A stretch of DNA of 9,694 nt from an uncultured Alphaproteobacteria bacterium (lineage in GTDB: Bacteria; Pseudomonadota; Alphaproteobacteria; Micavibrionales; Micavibrionaceae): NCBI GenBank assembly GCA_937128575.1, contig CAKZMN010000196.1, forward strand, positions 1 to 9,694. The letters are read 5' to 3'. Each line of letters starts with the position of its first letter. Position 1 is the first letter of the stretch. Position numbers and translations under genes: made by a program. Under the pieces are notes generated by a model that saw only the letters and a list, made by a program, of their open reading frames with translations, was not told where the DNA came from and searched no databases. Below are positions 1-6,915 of the stretch, piece by piece.

Positions 1-682
1 TGATTTTATCTGGAACGCGCATACTGCGGGCAAAAAATTCGAAACACCAGAGGCGCGCGCAGGCGTGATTAAAGCTTTAGAAAATGAAGTGCACGCTATC
101 GCCGATCCCGATGTGCAGCGCCACTATAAAGCGATTTTGAGGGAGAAGGTCTCCGAAACCTTTTTTGCACGCCGCCAAACATTTGGCGCGCGTGGTAAAA
201 ACAAGCCCAGCGCGCTTAAGGTTCGCCGCCCTGTGTTCAATCAATTGGCGCTTTATCCGAAGATATTCCTATCTGCTTTGATCAATCATCCCCGCATTTA
301 CGAATCGATGGAAGAGGTCGTGGGGCAGATGGCGCTTAGAAGCAAAGTTTTGGATAATGTGCGCCAAGAAATTGTTAAATTACTGATAGAAAACCCAGAC
401 CTTGACAGTGCAGCCTTGAAGGACCATCTCATTGCAGCAGGCTTCGAACAAGAAATAGGTGACATATTGAGCGAATCTGTTTATGTTCACGCAGCTTTCT
501 GTGCGCCGAGCTTTGATTCGGGGTTAGTGGAAGGGCGGCTTCAAGAGTGGTTGAATGAAGTCGGAGAAAGAGACTGGACAGAAATAACAGAGGGCTGGAA
601 AGAAGCCCTATACAACTCTAGCGAGGATGATGAAGCCAAGTTAAGAGAGATGATACAGGCAAAAGTATCGGATAGCTCTTAA
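1..682 (+). CDS. dnaG: DNA primase DnaG, C-terminal part (5' end outside window)
   Basis: This is the 3' end of primase, which makes the RNA primers for lagging-strand synthesis and binds the DnaB helicase through its C-terminal domain. The frame is open from base 2, giving 226 visible residues, so the GTG at 65 is an internal codon and not the start. The segment TPEARAGVIKALENEV with following IADPDVQRHY, then LREKVSETFFARR, matches the linker and start of the helicase-binding domain seen in DnaG proteins. The zinc-finger and TOPRIM catalytic domains lie upstream of the window. The remainder is helical (for example LYPKIFLSALINHPRIYESM), as expected of the DnaB-interacting domain. The direct neighbour downstream is rpoD, the classic macromolecular-synthesis arrangement, which strongly supports the call. 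I see no terminator after the TAA at 680-682, so read-through into rpoD is likely. Confidence 0.93.
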   Translation, partial: DFIWNAHTAGKKFETPEARAGVIKALENEVHAIADPDVQRHYKAILREKVSETFFARRQTFGARGKNKPSALKVRRPVFNQLALYPKIFLSALINHPRIYESMEEVVGQMALRSKVLDNVRQEIVKLLIENPDLDSAALKDHLIAAGFEQEIGDILSESVYVHAAFCAPSFDSGLVEGRLQEWLNEVGERDWTEITEGWKEALYNSSEDDEAKLREMIQAKVSDSS

Positions 683-712
683 ATATATGTGCAACGAAAT
701 CATCTAAACGCT

Positions 713-740
713 TTGAATATCATGTGATTTAGGATTTAAT
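713..740 (+). promoter_or_regulatory. possible sigma70-type promoter for rpoD
   Basis: In the 101-bp dnaG-rpoD gap, TTGAAT (713-718; 4 of 6 to TTGACA) and TTTAAT (735-740; 5 of 6 to TATAAT) are separated by 16 bp. Transcription would start near 747, about 40 nt before the rpoD start. The gap is AT-rich, so chance matches are easy. The call is tentative, and rpoD is probably also transcribed from upstream of dnaG. Confidence 0.3.
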
Positions 741-783
741 TCAAAATCGAGTTTAAATTAATAGCTTCGAAGGTATTGGGAAT

Positions 784-2718
784 TTGGCCGTGAGTAAAAA
801 ACAAAAAAGTGAAACTCAAGATACGCAAGAAACAGAAGGCAAAGCAGGTTCATTAGAAGCTGTCGTTAAAAAGCTTGTCAAAAAGGGTAAGGATAAAGGC
901 TTCCTGACCTATGACGAGATTAATAAAGCCATACCTGCTGAAAGCTTCTCCTCTGAGCAAATTGAAGATGCCATGGCAACATTTTCAGATGTTGGTGTTC
1001 AGCTTGTCGAAAAAGAAGAAGACGCGGCTGAGGAAGACGACAAAGAGAAAAAAGGCGATTACGAAGCTGGCGGTAACATCGCGGACGATGATACAGGCCG
1101 TACCGACGATCCTGTGCGTATGTATTTGCGCGAAATGGGCGCCGTTGAGCTATTATCTCGCGAAGGCGAAATCGCGATTGCTAAGCGTATTGAGGCTGGC
1201 CGTGAACTGATGATCGGCGGCATCTGCGAAAGTCCGCTTGCTATCGAATCAATTATTGCATGGTACGAAGCGCTACAAAGCGGTGATATCTTGCTGCGCG
1301 AGGTTATTGACCTTGATGCAACCTATACCGGCGTTCCCGAAGATAACAGCGTTCCTAAAGAGGAAACTGAGGAGGAAGAAGAAGCCGAGGAAGAAACAGA
1401 CGAAGCTGAAGATTCTAAAGACGACGAAGAAGAGGAAGAGGAGGACACATCTCTTTCTCTGTCCGCAATGGAAGAAGAGCTTTCGCCGCAGGTTTATGAA
1501 ATTTTTGGCAAGATCAAAAAGACATACAAAAAAATGCAAAAGGTTCAGCAGGAACGCCTAGGAGCCTTGCAAAAGGGTGATGAAGCGCCGCCCGCTGCTA
1601 CTAAGAAATATCTGAAGCTTAAAGACGATATGGTTGAGCTGATGAATGAGGTGCGCTTGAACAACCGCCGCATCGAACAGTTGATTGACCGTCTATATGG
1701 TATGAACCGCGCGCTGGTTAGCATCGAAGGCAAAATCATGCGCATGGCGGTTGACTGTAAGGTTAAGCGCGAAGACTTCCTTGAAAATTACTATGGCTCA
1801 GAACTAGACCCTAAATGGCTTGATACTGTTCAAAAGCTTAAGGGCAAGGGCTGGTCTAAGTTTGTTGAAAAGCACGGCGAAGATGTACAAACCATGCGCG
1901 CCGATATTGCTGTGATCTCTGACGAAGCTATGTTGCCAATCAAAGAATGGCGCCGCATCGTATCCACCGTTCAAAAGGGTGAAAAAGAAGCCGGTAGAGC
2001 CAAGAAAGAAATGGTAGAAGCCAACCTTCGTCTTGTGATTTCAATCGCGAAAAAATACACGAACCGTGGCCTGCAATTCCTTGATTTAATTCAGGAAGGT
2101 AACATTGGCCTAATGAAGGCGGTTGATAAGTTTGAATATCGTCGCGGTTATAAATTCTCAACATACGCCACATGGTGGATCAGACAGGCGATCACGCGCT
2201 CTATCGCGGATCAGGCTAGAACAATTCGTATTCCCGTGCATATGATTGAAACAATCAACAAATTGGTACGCACAAGCCGCCAGATGATGCACGAAATTGG
2301 CCGCGAACCAACACCAGAAGAACTATCCGCGCGTTTGCATATGCCTTTAGATAAAGTGCGTAAGGTGTTGAAAATCGCTAAAGAACCCGTTTCTCTGGAA
2401 ACGCCAATTGGCGATGAAGAAGATTCAAGTCTTGGTGATTTCATTGAAGATAAAAATGCAATTGCGCCGATTGATTCTGCAATTCATTCAAACCTGCGTG
2501 AGACAACAACGCGTGTTTTGGCATCGCTAACTCCACGTGAGGAGCGCGTATTACGTATGCGTTTCGGTATTGATATGAACACCGACCACACACTCGAGGA
2601 AGTCGGGCAGCAATTCAACGTAACGCGTGAGCGTATTCGTCAGATCGAAGCCAAAGCTCTGCGCAAGCTAAAGCACCCAAGCCGCAGCCGTAAACTCCGC
2701 AGTTTCCTAGACACTTAA
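784..2718 (+). CDS. rpoD: RNA polymerase primary sigma factor RpoD (sigma70, group 1)
   Basis: This is the housekeeping sigma factor, which directs core RNA polymerase to -10/-35 promoters. Domains in order on the 644-aa product: region 1.1 (about 22-75), region 1.2 ([12 protein letters not shown], 108-119), a long non-conserved region containing a highly acidic stretch (residues 193-221, 23 of 29 are D or E), and region 2 (about 408-490). Region 2 holds [19 protein letters not shown], the beta-prime contact DLIQEG, and the melting/-10 motif [13 protein letters not shown] with both tryptophans. Region 3 with IRIPVHMIE follows, then region 4.2 ([17 protein letters not shown], 613-629) for -35 recognition. 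Length fits group 1 factors. Start is ambiguous: TTG at 784 has GAAGG (769-773) 10 nt upstream, while GTG at 790 has GGGA (778-781) 8 nt upstream. The two differ by only two residues. dnaG lies upstream and a second sigma gene lies 105 bp downstream. Confidence 0.97.
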   Translation: MAVSKKQKSETQDTQETEGKAGSLEAVVKKLVKKGKDKGFLTYDEINKAIPAESFSSEQIEDAMATFSDVGVQLVEKEEDAAEEDDKEKKGDYEAGGNIADDDTGRTDDPVRMYLREMGAVELLSREGEIAIAKRIEAGRELMIGGICESPLAIESIIAWYEALQSGDILLREVIDLDATYTGVPEDNSVPKEETEEEEEAEEETDEAEDSKDDEEEEEEDTSLSLSAMEEELSPQVYEIFGKIKKTYKKMQKVQQERLGALQKGDEAPPAATKKYLKLKDDMVELMNEVRLNNRRIEQLIDRLYGMNRALVSIEGKIMRMAVDCKVKREDFLENYYGSELDPKWLDTVQKLKGKGWSKFVEKHGEDVQTMRADIAVISDEAMLPIKEWRRIVSTVQKGEKEAGRAKKEMVEANLRLVISIAKKYTNRGLQFLDLIQEGNIGLMKAVDKFEYRRGYKFSTYATWWIRQAITRSIADQARTIRIPVHMIETINKLVRTSRQMMHEIGREPTPEELSARLHMPLDKVRKVLKIAKEPVSLETPIGDEEDSSLGDFIEDKNAIAPIDSAIHSNLRETTTRVLASLTPREERVLRMRFGIDMNTDHTLEEVGQQFNVTRERIRQIEAKALRKLKHPSRSRKLRSFLDT

Positions 2719-2761
2719 GCTATAATTTTACGCGCGCCTAAATATTGAGGCGTACTTAAAT

Positions 2762-2790
2762 TTGACCAAACAAGCGTGTTATGTTAAAAA
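2762..2790 (+). promoter_or_regulatory. possible promoter of the second sigma gene
   Basis: TTGACC (2762-2767; 5 of 6 to consensus) is followed after 17 bp by TAAAAA (2785-2790; 4 of 6). Predicted start of transcription is near 2797, about 27 nt before the GTG at 2824. The left arm of the inverted repeat at 2779-2787 touches the -10 and the right arm covers the start region, an arrangement that would suit repression. The -10 is weak, so this is tentative. Read-through from rpoD is also possible. Confidence 0.3.
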
Positions 2791-2808
2791 GGCGCACCGT
2801 TAACATAA
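2779..2808. repeat. perfect 9-bp inverted repeat upstream of second sigma gene
   Basis: TTATGTTAA (2779-2787) and its exact reverse complement TTAACATAA (2800-2808) are separated by 12 bp. The arm centres are 21 bp apart, about two helical turns, which is typical of an operator bound by a symmetric dimer. The repeat ends three bases before the Shine-Dalgarno TAAGG (2811-2815) of the downstream gene. It could alternatively act as an AT-rich RNA hairpin (12-nt loop) near the ribosome binding site. It lacks a T tract, so it is not an ordinary terminator. The repeat itself is directly visible; any regulatory role is inference. Confidence 0.55.
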
Positions 2809-2823
2809 TGTAAGGCTCGTGTC

Positions 2824-3741
2824 GTGCACAAAACCAGTAATGTCCTCATTGCAAAATCACTTTTTCGTGATTCTAGCACTATTAAAAACTCACCAAGCGT
2901 GCAGCGCTTCTTGATGAACCAGTCGCTTCACAAATACCCGGCATTTACGCCCGAGGAAGAGCGCGAACAATTCACTTTATTGAAAAAGGCCAAGAAAGCC
3001 GGCGATTGGCAGGCTGCGCATGACATTAAACTTAAGATTTTTCACCATAACCAAAGGCTGATAGTCAGAATGGCTGGGCAAATGGGAACCAACAAGGTTG
3101 TTGGTCTAGATGATTTTGTTCAAGATGGTCTTGTTAATCTTTGGAAGATGATTGATAAGCACAACCCGAACAGAGGAAAGCTCTCTTCTTTTATTGCTCG
3201 GCGCGTGTCCGGCTCAATGCACACATTATTTAACGATAATGCCTATACTATTCGCCCTTCCTTAGCCGCAAAAGCGAGCGGGGAAATTAAAAGCCAGATT
3301 GATGCTTATGTCGCCGAAAATTCCTATTTCCCTAGTGTAAATGACATATCTGAGATTTGTGATATTCCCAAAGGGCAAGCGGAGCAAATATATCTCGGTA
3401 TGCTTGCGCGCAAAACGGGCTCAATTAGCAAGCCACTGAATGGCAGTGAAAACCTAACGCTAGAGAGCAGCTATAAAAGCGTCGCATTTCCTTCACCGGA
3501 TGAGAGCACTCAACATGACGAAACAAGCGATGCCGTAAACGCATTGTTGGGTCGCTTGGATGAACGCAGTCAAAGAGTGATCACAATGCATTTTGGTCTT
3601 GATGGTGATTTTCCAAAAGAATTAGAGCAGATTGCTGATGTTTTGGGGATGACTCGTGAACGTGCCCGCCAAATCAAAGTAGGCGCGTTGAAAAAGCTAA
3701 AAGAAATAACGCCTGCTCACATTCTAGAACCCGCATTGTAA
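2824..3741 (+). CDS. divergent sigma70-family factor (regions 1.2 to 4, altered -10 reader)
   Basis: A 305-aa sigma factor with no region 1.1. Region 1.2-like sequence (FTPEEEREQF, 41-50) runs into region 2 (HHNQRLIVRMAG, 74-85; LDDFVQDGLVNLWKMIDKH, 95-113), a short region 3 (about 155-195), an unconserved linker, and region 4 (LDERSQRVITMHFGLDGD, 245-262; helix-turn-helix with MTRERARQIKVGALKKL, 276-292). Aligned without gaps to E. coli sigma70, the core-binding residues D403 and Q406 are kept (D97, Q100; E407 is D101), and the -35 readers R584, E585, R588 and Q589 are kept (R278, E279, R282, Q283). The -10 residues Y425, F427, Y430, W433, W434, Q437 and T440 become G, L, F, R, R, G and H, and the extended -10 readers H455 and E458 are both A. 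There is no RpoH box, so I do not call it RpoH. GTG start with TAAGG (2811-2815) 8 nt upstream. Immediate neighbour of rpoD, on the same strand. Target promoters unknown. Confidence 0.88.
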   Translation: MHKTSNVLIAKSLFRDSSTIKNSPSVQRFLMNQSLHKYPAFTPEEEREQFTLLKKAKKAGDWQAAHDIKLKIFHHNQRLIVRMAGQMGTNKVVGLDDFVQDGLVNLWKMIDKHNPNRGKLSSFIARRVSGSMHTLFNDNAYTIRPSLAAKASGEIKSQIDAYVAENSYFPSVNDISEICDIPKGQAEQIYLGMLARKTGSISKPLNGSENLTLESSYKSVAFPSPDESTQHDETSDAVNALLGRLDERSQRVITMHFGLDGDFPKELEQIADVLGMTRERARQIKVGALKKLKEITPAHILEPAL

Positions 3742-3766
3742 AAGCCCAAATAGACTTTTTATCGCC

Positions 3767-3794
3767 TTGATACTTCAGCTTTATCTGGTATAAG
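3767..3794 (+). promoter_or_regulatory. extended -10 promoter of tRNA-Ile(CAU)
   Basis: TTGATA (3767-3772; 5 of 6), a 16-bp spacer, and TATAAG (3789-3794; 5 of 6) preceded by TGG, a correctly placed extended -10 TGn element (3786-3788). Transcription should begin about 3801, five bases before the mature tRNA 5' end. Good match and good position. It probably also drives the antiporter gene downstream, because no terminator is visible between them. Confidence 0.65.
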
Positions 3795-3805
3795 TTTGAA
3801 GTTGA

Positions 3806-3882
3806 GGGCCAGTAGCTCAGCTGGTTAGAGCAGTCCGCTCATAACGGATTGGTCGATGGTTCAAGTCCGTCCTGGCCCACCA
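3806..3882 (+). tRNA. tRNA-Ile(CAU), lysidine-type
   Basis: A complete 77-nt cloverleaf. Acceptor stem GGGCCAG (3806-3812) pairs with CTGGCCC (3872-3878); discriminator A3879; encoded CCA at 3880-3882. D-stem GCTC/GAGC (3815-3818/3828-3831). Anticodon stem GTCCG/CGGAT (3833-3837/3845-3849) with loop CTCATAA, so the anticodon is CAT at 3840-3842. A CAU anticodon could be initiator Met, elongator Met or minor Ile. The paired G1-C72 argues against initiator Met, and the variable and T-arm sequence TTGGTCGATGGTTCAAGTCC closely resembles tRNA-Ile2 as I recall it. Ile is therefore preferred, with C34 expected to be converted to lysidine by TilS so that it reads AUA codons. Confidence 0.9.
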
Positions 3883-3914
3883 TTTCTTTACACCCCAAGG
3901 GGCTGGCTAAATTC

Positions 3915-4877
3915 ATGGATATTATTCTAATCATTAGCGGTCTTGTGCTTCTCTTCTTTGGTGGAGAGGGTCTGGTGCGCGGCAGCGTTGGTATAGCCGA
4001 GCGCATGGGCATTTCAACCTTGTTGGTGAGCTTGGTGGTTATTGGTTTTGGAACATCAATGCCCGAGCTTTTGGTTTGTGTGCAAGCCGCCCTCAGTGGT
4101 CATTCAGATCTCGCGCTGGGCAATGTGGTGGGCAGTAACATCGCCAATACATTCTTAATTTTAGGCGTCGGCGCCGTGCTGGCGCCAATGGTGTGTAGCA
4201 AAGACGTTATCTTACGAGACTCCGTTGCCGTTATTGTAGCCAGTGCAATGCTTGCCGCACTCACATTCTTCGAAGTCATAGATTGGCGCGCTGGTATCAT
4301 TATGCTGCTTGCCTTATGTGCTTATCTTTATACAGCCTATCGCTTGGAAAAAAGTGCAACGGCTAAAGAGCGCTCAGAAAACGCAGAGATCAAAAAAGAT
4401 GTTGCTGACGATATGTCAGAGCCACAAGATAGTTTTACTAAAGCAATCATACTCGTAATTATCGGCTTAATCGCTTTGGTGGCTGGCGCTAATTTTTTAG
4501 TGAGTGGCGCGTCATCAATCGCGCGCAGTTTCGGCATTTCTGAGGCCGTTATCGGCCTTAGTCTAGTCGCGCTAGGCACGTCTCTGCCAGAGCTTGCGAC
4601 AGCCGTAATCGCCTCTATTAAGGGGCAGAGCGATGTGATTATCGGTAATGTTTTAGGAAGCAATCTCTTTAATATTCTAAGCATTCTCGGTACGACAGCC
4701 TTAATTGCGCCGCTAAGCATGGGCGGCCGAATTGCAGAGTTTGACGTGTGGATTATGCTAGGCAGTGCGGTCATGCTCTATCCCGTTATTCGTATTGGTC
4801 GCAATATTAATCGCTTAGAAGGCGCCGCGTTCCTAACAATTTACGCTGGTTATATCGCATTTATGTATGTGTCTTAA
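3915..4877 (+). CDS. YrbG-type calcium/sodium antiporter (CaCA family)
   Basis: Inner-membrane cation exchanger of the Ca2+:cation antiporter family, expected to extrude Ca2+ in exchange for Na+ or H+. The 320-aa protein is close to the length of E. coli YrbG. It shows the diagnostic inverted duplication. Alpha-1 has GTSMPE (46-51) and GNVVGSN (69-75); alpha-2 has GTSLPE (221-226) and GNVLGSN (244-250). The acidic E51 and E226 and the S and N residues of these motifs form the ion site in characterised family members. About ten hydrophobic segments are split by a charged cytoplasmic-type loop (about 144-174). I chose ATG 3915 because the frame upstream of it overlaps the tRNA, whereas translation from 3915 begins directly with the first membrane helix. 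AAGGGG (3897-3902) lies 12 nt upstream, somewhat far. It follows the tRNA by 32 nt and its TAA abuts the stop of the convergent gene. Confidence 0.93.
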   Translation: MDIILIISGLVLLFFGGEGLVRGSVGIAERMGISTLLVSLVVIGFGTSMPELLVCVQAALSGHSDLALGNVVGSNIANTFLILGVGAVLAPMVCSKDVILRDSVAVIVASAMLAALTFFEVIDWRAGIIMLLALCAYLYTAYRLEKSATAKERSENAEIKKDVADDMSEPQDSFTKAIILVIIGLIALVAGANFLVSGASSIARSFGISEAVIGLSLVALGTSLPELATAVIASIKGQSDVIIGNVLGSNLFNILSILGTTALIAPLSMGGRIAEFDVWIMLGSAVMLYPVIRIGRNINRLEGAAFLTIYAGYIAFMYVS

Positions 4878-4917
4878 TTAAAAGCTAGCGCCCTGATGGT
4901 TCATCCAATCAGGTAGC
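4878..4917 (-). terminator. possible terminator at the 3' end of the TPR-methyltransferase gene
   Basis: Read on the minus strand, CCTGAT (4913-4908) and ATCAGG (4897-4892) form a 6-bp stem. It can be extended inward by GG/CC past a single bulged base to a 5-nt loop, and outward by CTA/TAG-type pairing (4917-4914 with 4887-4884) across a 4-nt bulge. The bases directly after are TTTTAATTAA, where the stop codon TAA sits. The hairpin is therefore coded inside the last codons of the gene. The T run is short and the stem imperfect, so this is a tentative call. On the plus strand no T run follows. Confidence 0.3.
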
Positions 4918-6776
4918 TCGCCGGGCGCATAATCACCCTTTTTCGCCAGCACCATGGAATACATCATTAAAAATGTATTGGGGTTATTCTGCTCATAAAT
5001 ATGCCAATTATTGAGATTAAGCGCGTTCGGATCATCGGGAAAACTGTTGCAGTAATGACGATGTAGGGCTGGGCTATCTAGGCCGAATAATAATAACTCT
5101 AAATCTAGCTCTTCAATTAAAGATTTAAGTTGAAGGCATGTGAAGCGGTGCTCTTGAACGTTAAAAAACGTGTCGCGCGTCTCTGAGGTGGAGAGCATAC
5201 CGGGCAGGGGCATTACCGTTTTCAAAAACGGATCATCCGGCGTGTTGATCATGTAATGGCGAAAGCGCCTAATTCCCTCTGGTGTGGCTTCATAGTTATT
5301 TTCTTCAACCCAATTCTGCACCAAAACAATATCTTTGCGTGCAATCTCGCTATATAGCGCAATGCGCATCGCGCCGCCGGGTTTTAATATATCGCGCAGC
5401 GCCCGAAGGCCGTCCTTGGGGGAATCCATATGATGTAAAACACCGCCGCAGGCAATCAGATCAAATTTCTGATCCAGCTTTTCAACCTTTAGCAAATCAC
5501 CCTGTTTAAATGTAATGTTTTCAAAGCCCATCTCTGCGGTTTTACGCTTGGCGTATGAGAGGCTAGAAAAGCTCAAATCAATCGCCATAATTTCAGAGCG
5601 CGGAAAATTAATGCTCATCGTCGCGCTTTGCTGTCCCGTGCCGCAGCCAGCTACAAGAATATTCACGCCTTCGCTTGCTTTGGCCTTTTCTTCACTAACG
5701 CCTGTACCGCTAATGCTGATCCATCTGGGGTAGGGGCTCTCTTCATATTGCTGCTTCACGGCCTTGGACACTGCGTCATCAATATCTGTGAAGCTAGGGA
5801 TATCAGACTTCAGCGCTTGTTCGGCTAGTGGTTCATCAATCTGAACGCGCGCAAGCTCGGCTAGATTAGAATCGTTCGTGCCTTTCAGTACCTCGCTTAT
5901 AGCCAGCGCATTTTCATGTTCATATAGCGCGCCGTAGCAAGCCAGCAGGATATAATCCTCTGGCGTTTTGGCTGCGGTCTTTAATTTGTCCAGTAATTGC
6001 GTTTCTTCGGGCGTAACATAAATCATATATTCATTGTAAAAACACTGCGTCGCTAGGGCGCAGAGGAACGGGCGCAGCGCTTGTTTTTGCGCATCATCGC
6101 TGTGCTCTAAAATATACCGGCGCACATAACCCAATGTACGCTCTATAGCAAAGTCATGAATAATGCAGCGTTTAAGCCCAATGCCAAAAAACTCATTGTT
6201 CAAAATATGCTCTAGGCCAACTAAAGGTTCATTTGCTGAAAAAGATTCGTAAGCGCGCGCCAGAACAAGCCTATTCCATGGTCTCATTTTCGGGTCTAGT
6301 TGGATAAGTGAATGCCAAGAAGAAAATAGCATGCGGTGGCGTAGCGTTTTATCTTCCAAAATAATACCCAGTGCATCCCTTATGTTCTCCTCAAAGATCT
6401 GTAGCGTTGTGCCCCCCATGCTCTGGGTAAAGGAGATTTTTATGGGCTTGCTCGTTGGATCCAGCAGCAAGCTGTTGGCTAAAAACCTTTGAGAGCGCAA
6501 GTAATCGCCCGTTTGATATAAAATGCGCCCGAGGTCAGCCAGAATTTCTGGGTCATTGGGTTTCAGACGGTTGGCTTTGGTCAGATAGTTGCTCGCTTGT
6601 CCAAAACGCCCTGTCTGCATCAGTGATTTAGATAGAAGCAATATGCACGGCAAATCATCTCGGTCATGTTCTAAATACTGGTGGCATAGTTCAATGACCT
6701 CCTCAGGCTTGTTTTCATCGAACTTTATGCGCGCAGTTTGATAGGCATTATCTATTTTTTTACTGGCTTCTGACAT
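4878..6776 (-). CDS. TPR-repeat protein with C-terminal SAM-dependent methyltransferase domain
   Basis: A 632-aa soluble protein. Residues about 8-110 are tetratricopeptide-like helical pairs (AYQTARIKFDENKPEEVIEL; GRFGQASNYLTKANRLKPND; ADLGRILYQTGDYLRSQRFL), suggesting protein binding. Residues about 115-335 are a helical middle region I do not recognise. A QYEESPYPRW box (343-352) precedes a class I methyltransferase fold with motif I VAGCGTGQQS (375-384), acidic motif II AIDLS (398-402), GDLL (426-429), and motif IV-like DLIACGGVLHHM (439-450) followed by LKPGG (464-468). The last 160 residues are probably a substrate-specific extension. No signal peptide or membrane segment. The substrate is not evident from sequence or neighbours. 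ATG 6776 is preceded by only a weak Shine-Dalgarno (GGAT). It is monocistronic, divergent from rpsD and tail-to-tail with the antiporter. Confidence 0.88.
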   Translation of the reverse strand: MSEASKKIDNAYQTARIKFDENKPEEVIELCHQYLEHDRDDLPCILLLSKSLMQTGRFGQASNYLTKANRLKPNDPEILADLGRILYQTGDYLRSQRFLANSLLLDPTSKPIKISFTQSMGGTTLQIFEENIRDALGIILEDKTLRHRMLFSSWHSLIQLDPKMRPWNRLVLARAYESFSANEPLVGLEHILNNEFFGIGLKRCIIHDFAIERTLGYVRRYILEHSDDAQKQALRPFLCALATQCFYNEYMIYVTPEETQLLDKLKTAAKTPEDYILLACYGALYEHENALAISEVLKGTNDSNLAELARVQIDEPLAEQALKSDIPSFTDIDDAVSKAVKQQYEESPYPRWISISGTGVSEEKAKASEGVNILVAGCGTGQQSATMSINFPRSEIMAIDLSFSSLSYAKRKTAEMGFENITFKQGDLLKVEKLDQKFDLIACGGVLHHMDSPKDGLRALRDILKPGGAMRIALYSEIARKDIVLVQNWVEENNYEATPEGIRRFRHYMINTPDDPFLKTVMPLPGMLSTSETRDTFFNVQEHRFTCLQLKSLIEELDLELLLFGLDSPALHRHYCNSFPDDPNALNLNNWHIYEQNNPNTFLMMYSMVLAKKGDYAPGELPDWMNHQGASF

Positions 6777-6805
6777 GGCTTTATCCGTTTAAATAGTACT
6801 TCGTA

Positions 6806-6811
6806 ATTATA
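6806..6811 (-). promoter_or_regulatory. candidate -10 element for the TPR-methyltransferase gene
   Basis: On the minus strand a perfect TATAAT (6811-6806) lies 29 nt before the ATG at 6776, which would give a leader of roughly 24 nt. The upstream spacer is a GC-alternating stretch (6818-6826), and no good -35 hexamer is found 16 to 18 bp away (best GGACTT). Position is sensible, but support is only half of a promoter. Confidence 0.35.
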
Positions 6812-6881
6812 AGCAGAGCGCGCGCGGGAAGTCCTGTTATTTCTAATTTTTTTTGATTGCTTGCTTAAGGGCATAAAATTT

Positions 6882-6909
6882 TTGACATTTGTCTGTAAAT
6901 CGTTATATT
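6882..6909 (+). promoter_or_regulatory. strong sigma70 promoter of rpsD
   Basis: A perfect -35 TTGACA (6882-6887), a 16-bp spacer and TATATT (6904-6909; 5 of 6). An AT-only run (6873-6881, ATAAAATTT) immediately upstream of the -35 resembles an UP element. The GC-rich bases CGGCC after the -10 resemble the discriminators of growth-rate-controlled ribosomal promoters (inference). Transcription should start near 6916, leaving a leader of about 118 nt before rpsD. Confidence 0.75.
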
Positions 6910-6915
6910 ACGGCC

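Noticed and set aside
1273..1539. 88-aa hydrophobic open frame on the minus strand inside rpoD
   Set aside because: It is the antisense of the GA-rich acidic tract, which automatically reads as Phe and Leu. No start signals, and it lies within a well-conserved gene.
2735..2752. CGCCT/AGGCG hairpin after rpoD as a terminator
   Set aside because: The 5-bp stem has an 8-nt loop and is followed by TACTTAAATTT with no real T run. Too weak to call.
2784..2803. TTAA pair upstream of the second sigma gene as a CtrA site
   Set aside because: The CtrA consensus needs TTAA-N7-TTAA. Here the two TTAA copies are 12 bases apart.
3740..3759. AAAAG/CTTTT repeat at the stop codon of the second sigma gene as a terminator
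   Set aside because: The stem is almost entirely A-T with one G-C pair and a 10-nt loop. It may be chance in AT-rich spacer, although a T run is present.
3849..3914. Upstream extension of the antiporter reading frame into the tRNA
   Set aside because: The extra 22 residues are coded by tRNA sequence and are not membrane-like. ATG 3915 starts exactly at the first hydrophobic helix and has a ribosome site.
4337..4774. 145-aa minus-strand open frame inside the antiporter gene
   Set aside because: It is a shadow of the antiporter coding frame. The plus frame has unmistakable CaCA motifs, and the minus frame resembles no family.
6818..6826. GCGCGCGCG run as a Z-DNA or regulatory element
   Set aside because: Too short for a claim, and the organism uses GCGC frequently throughout the window.
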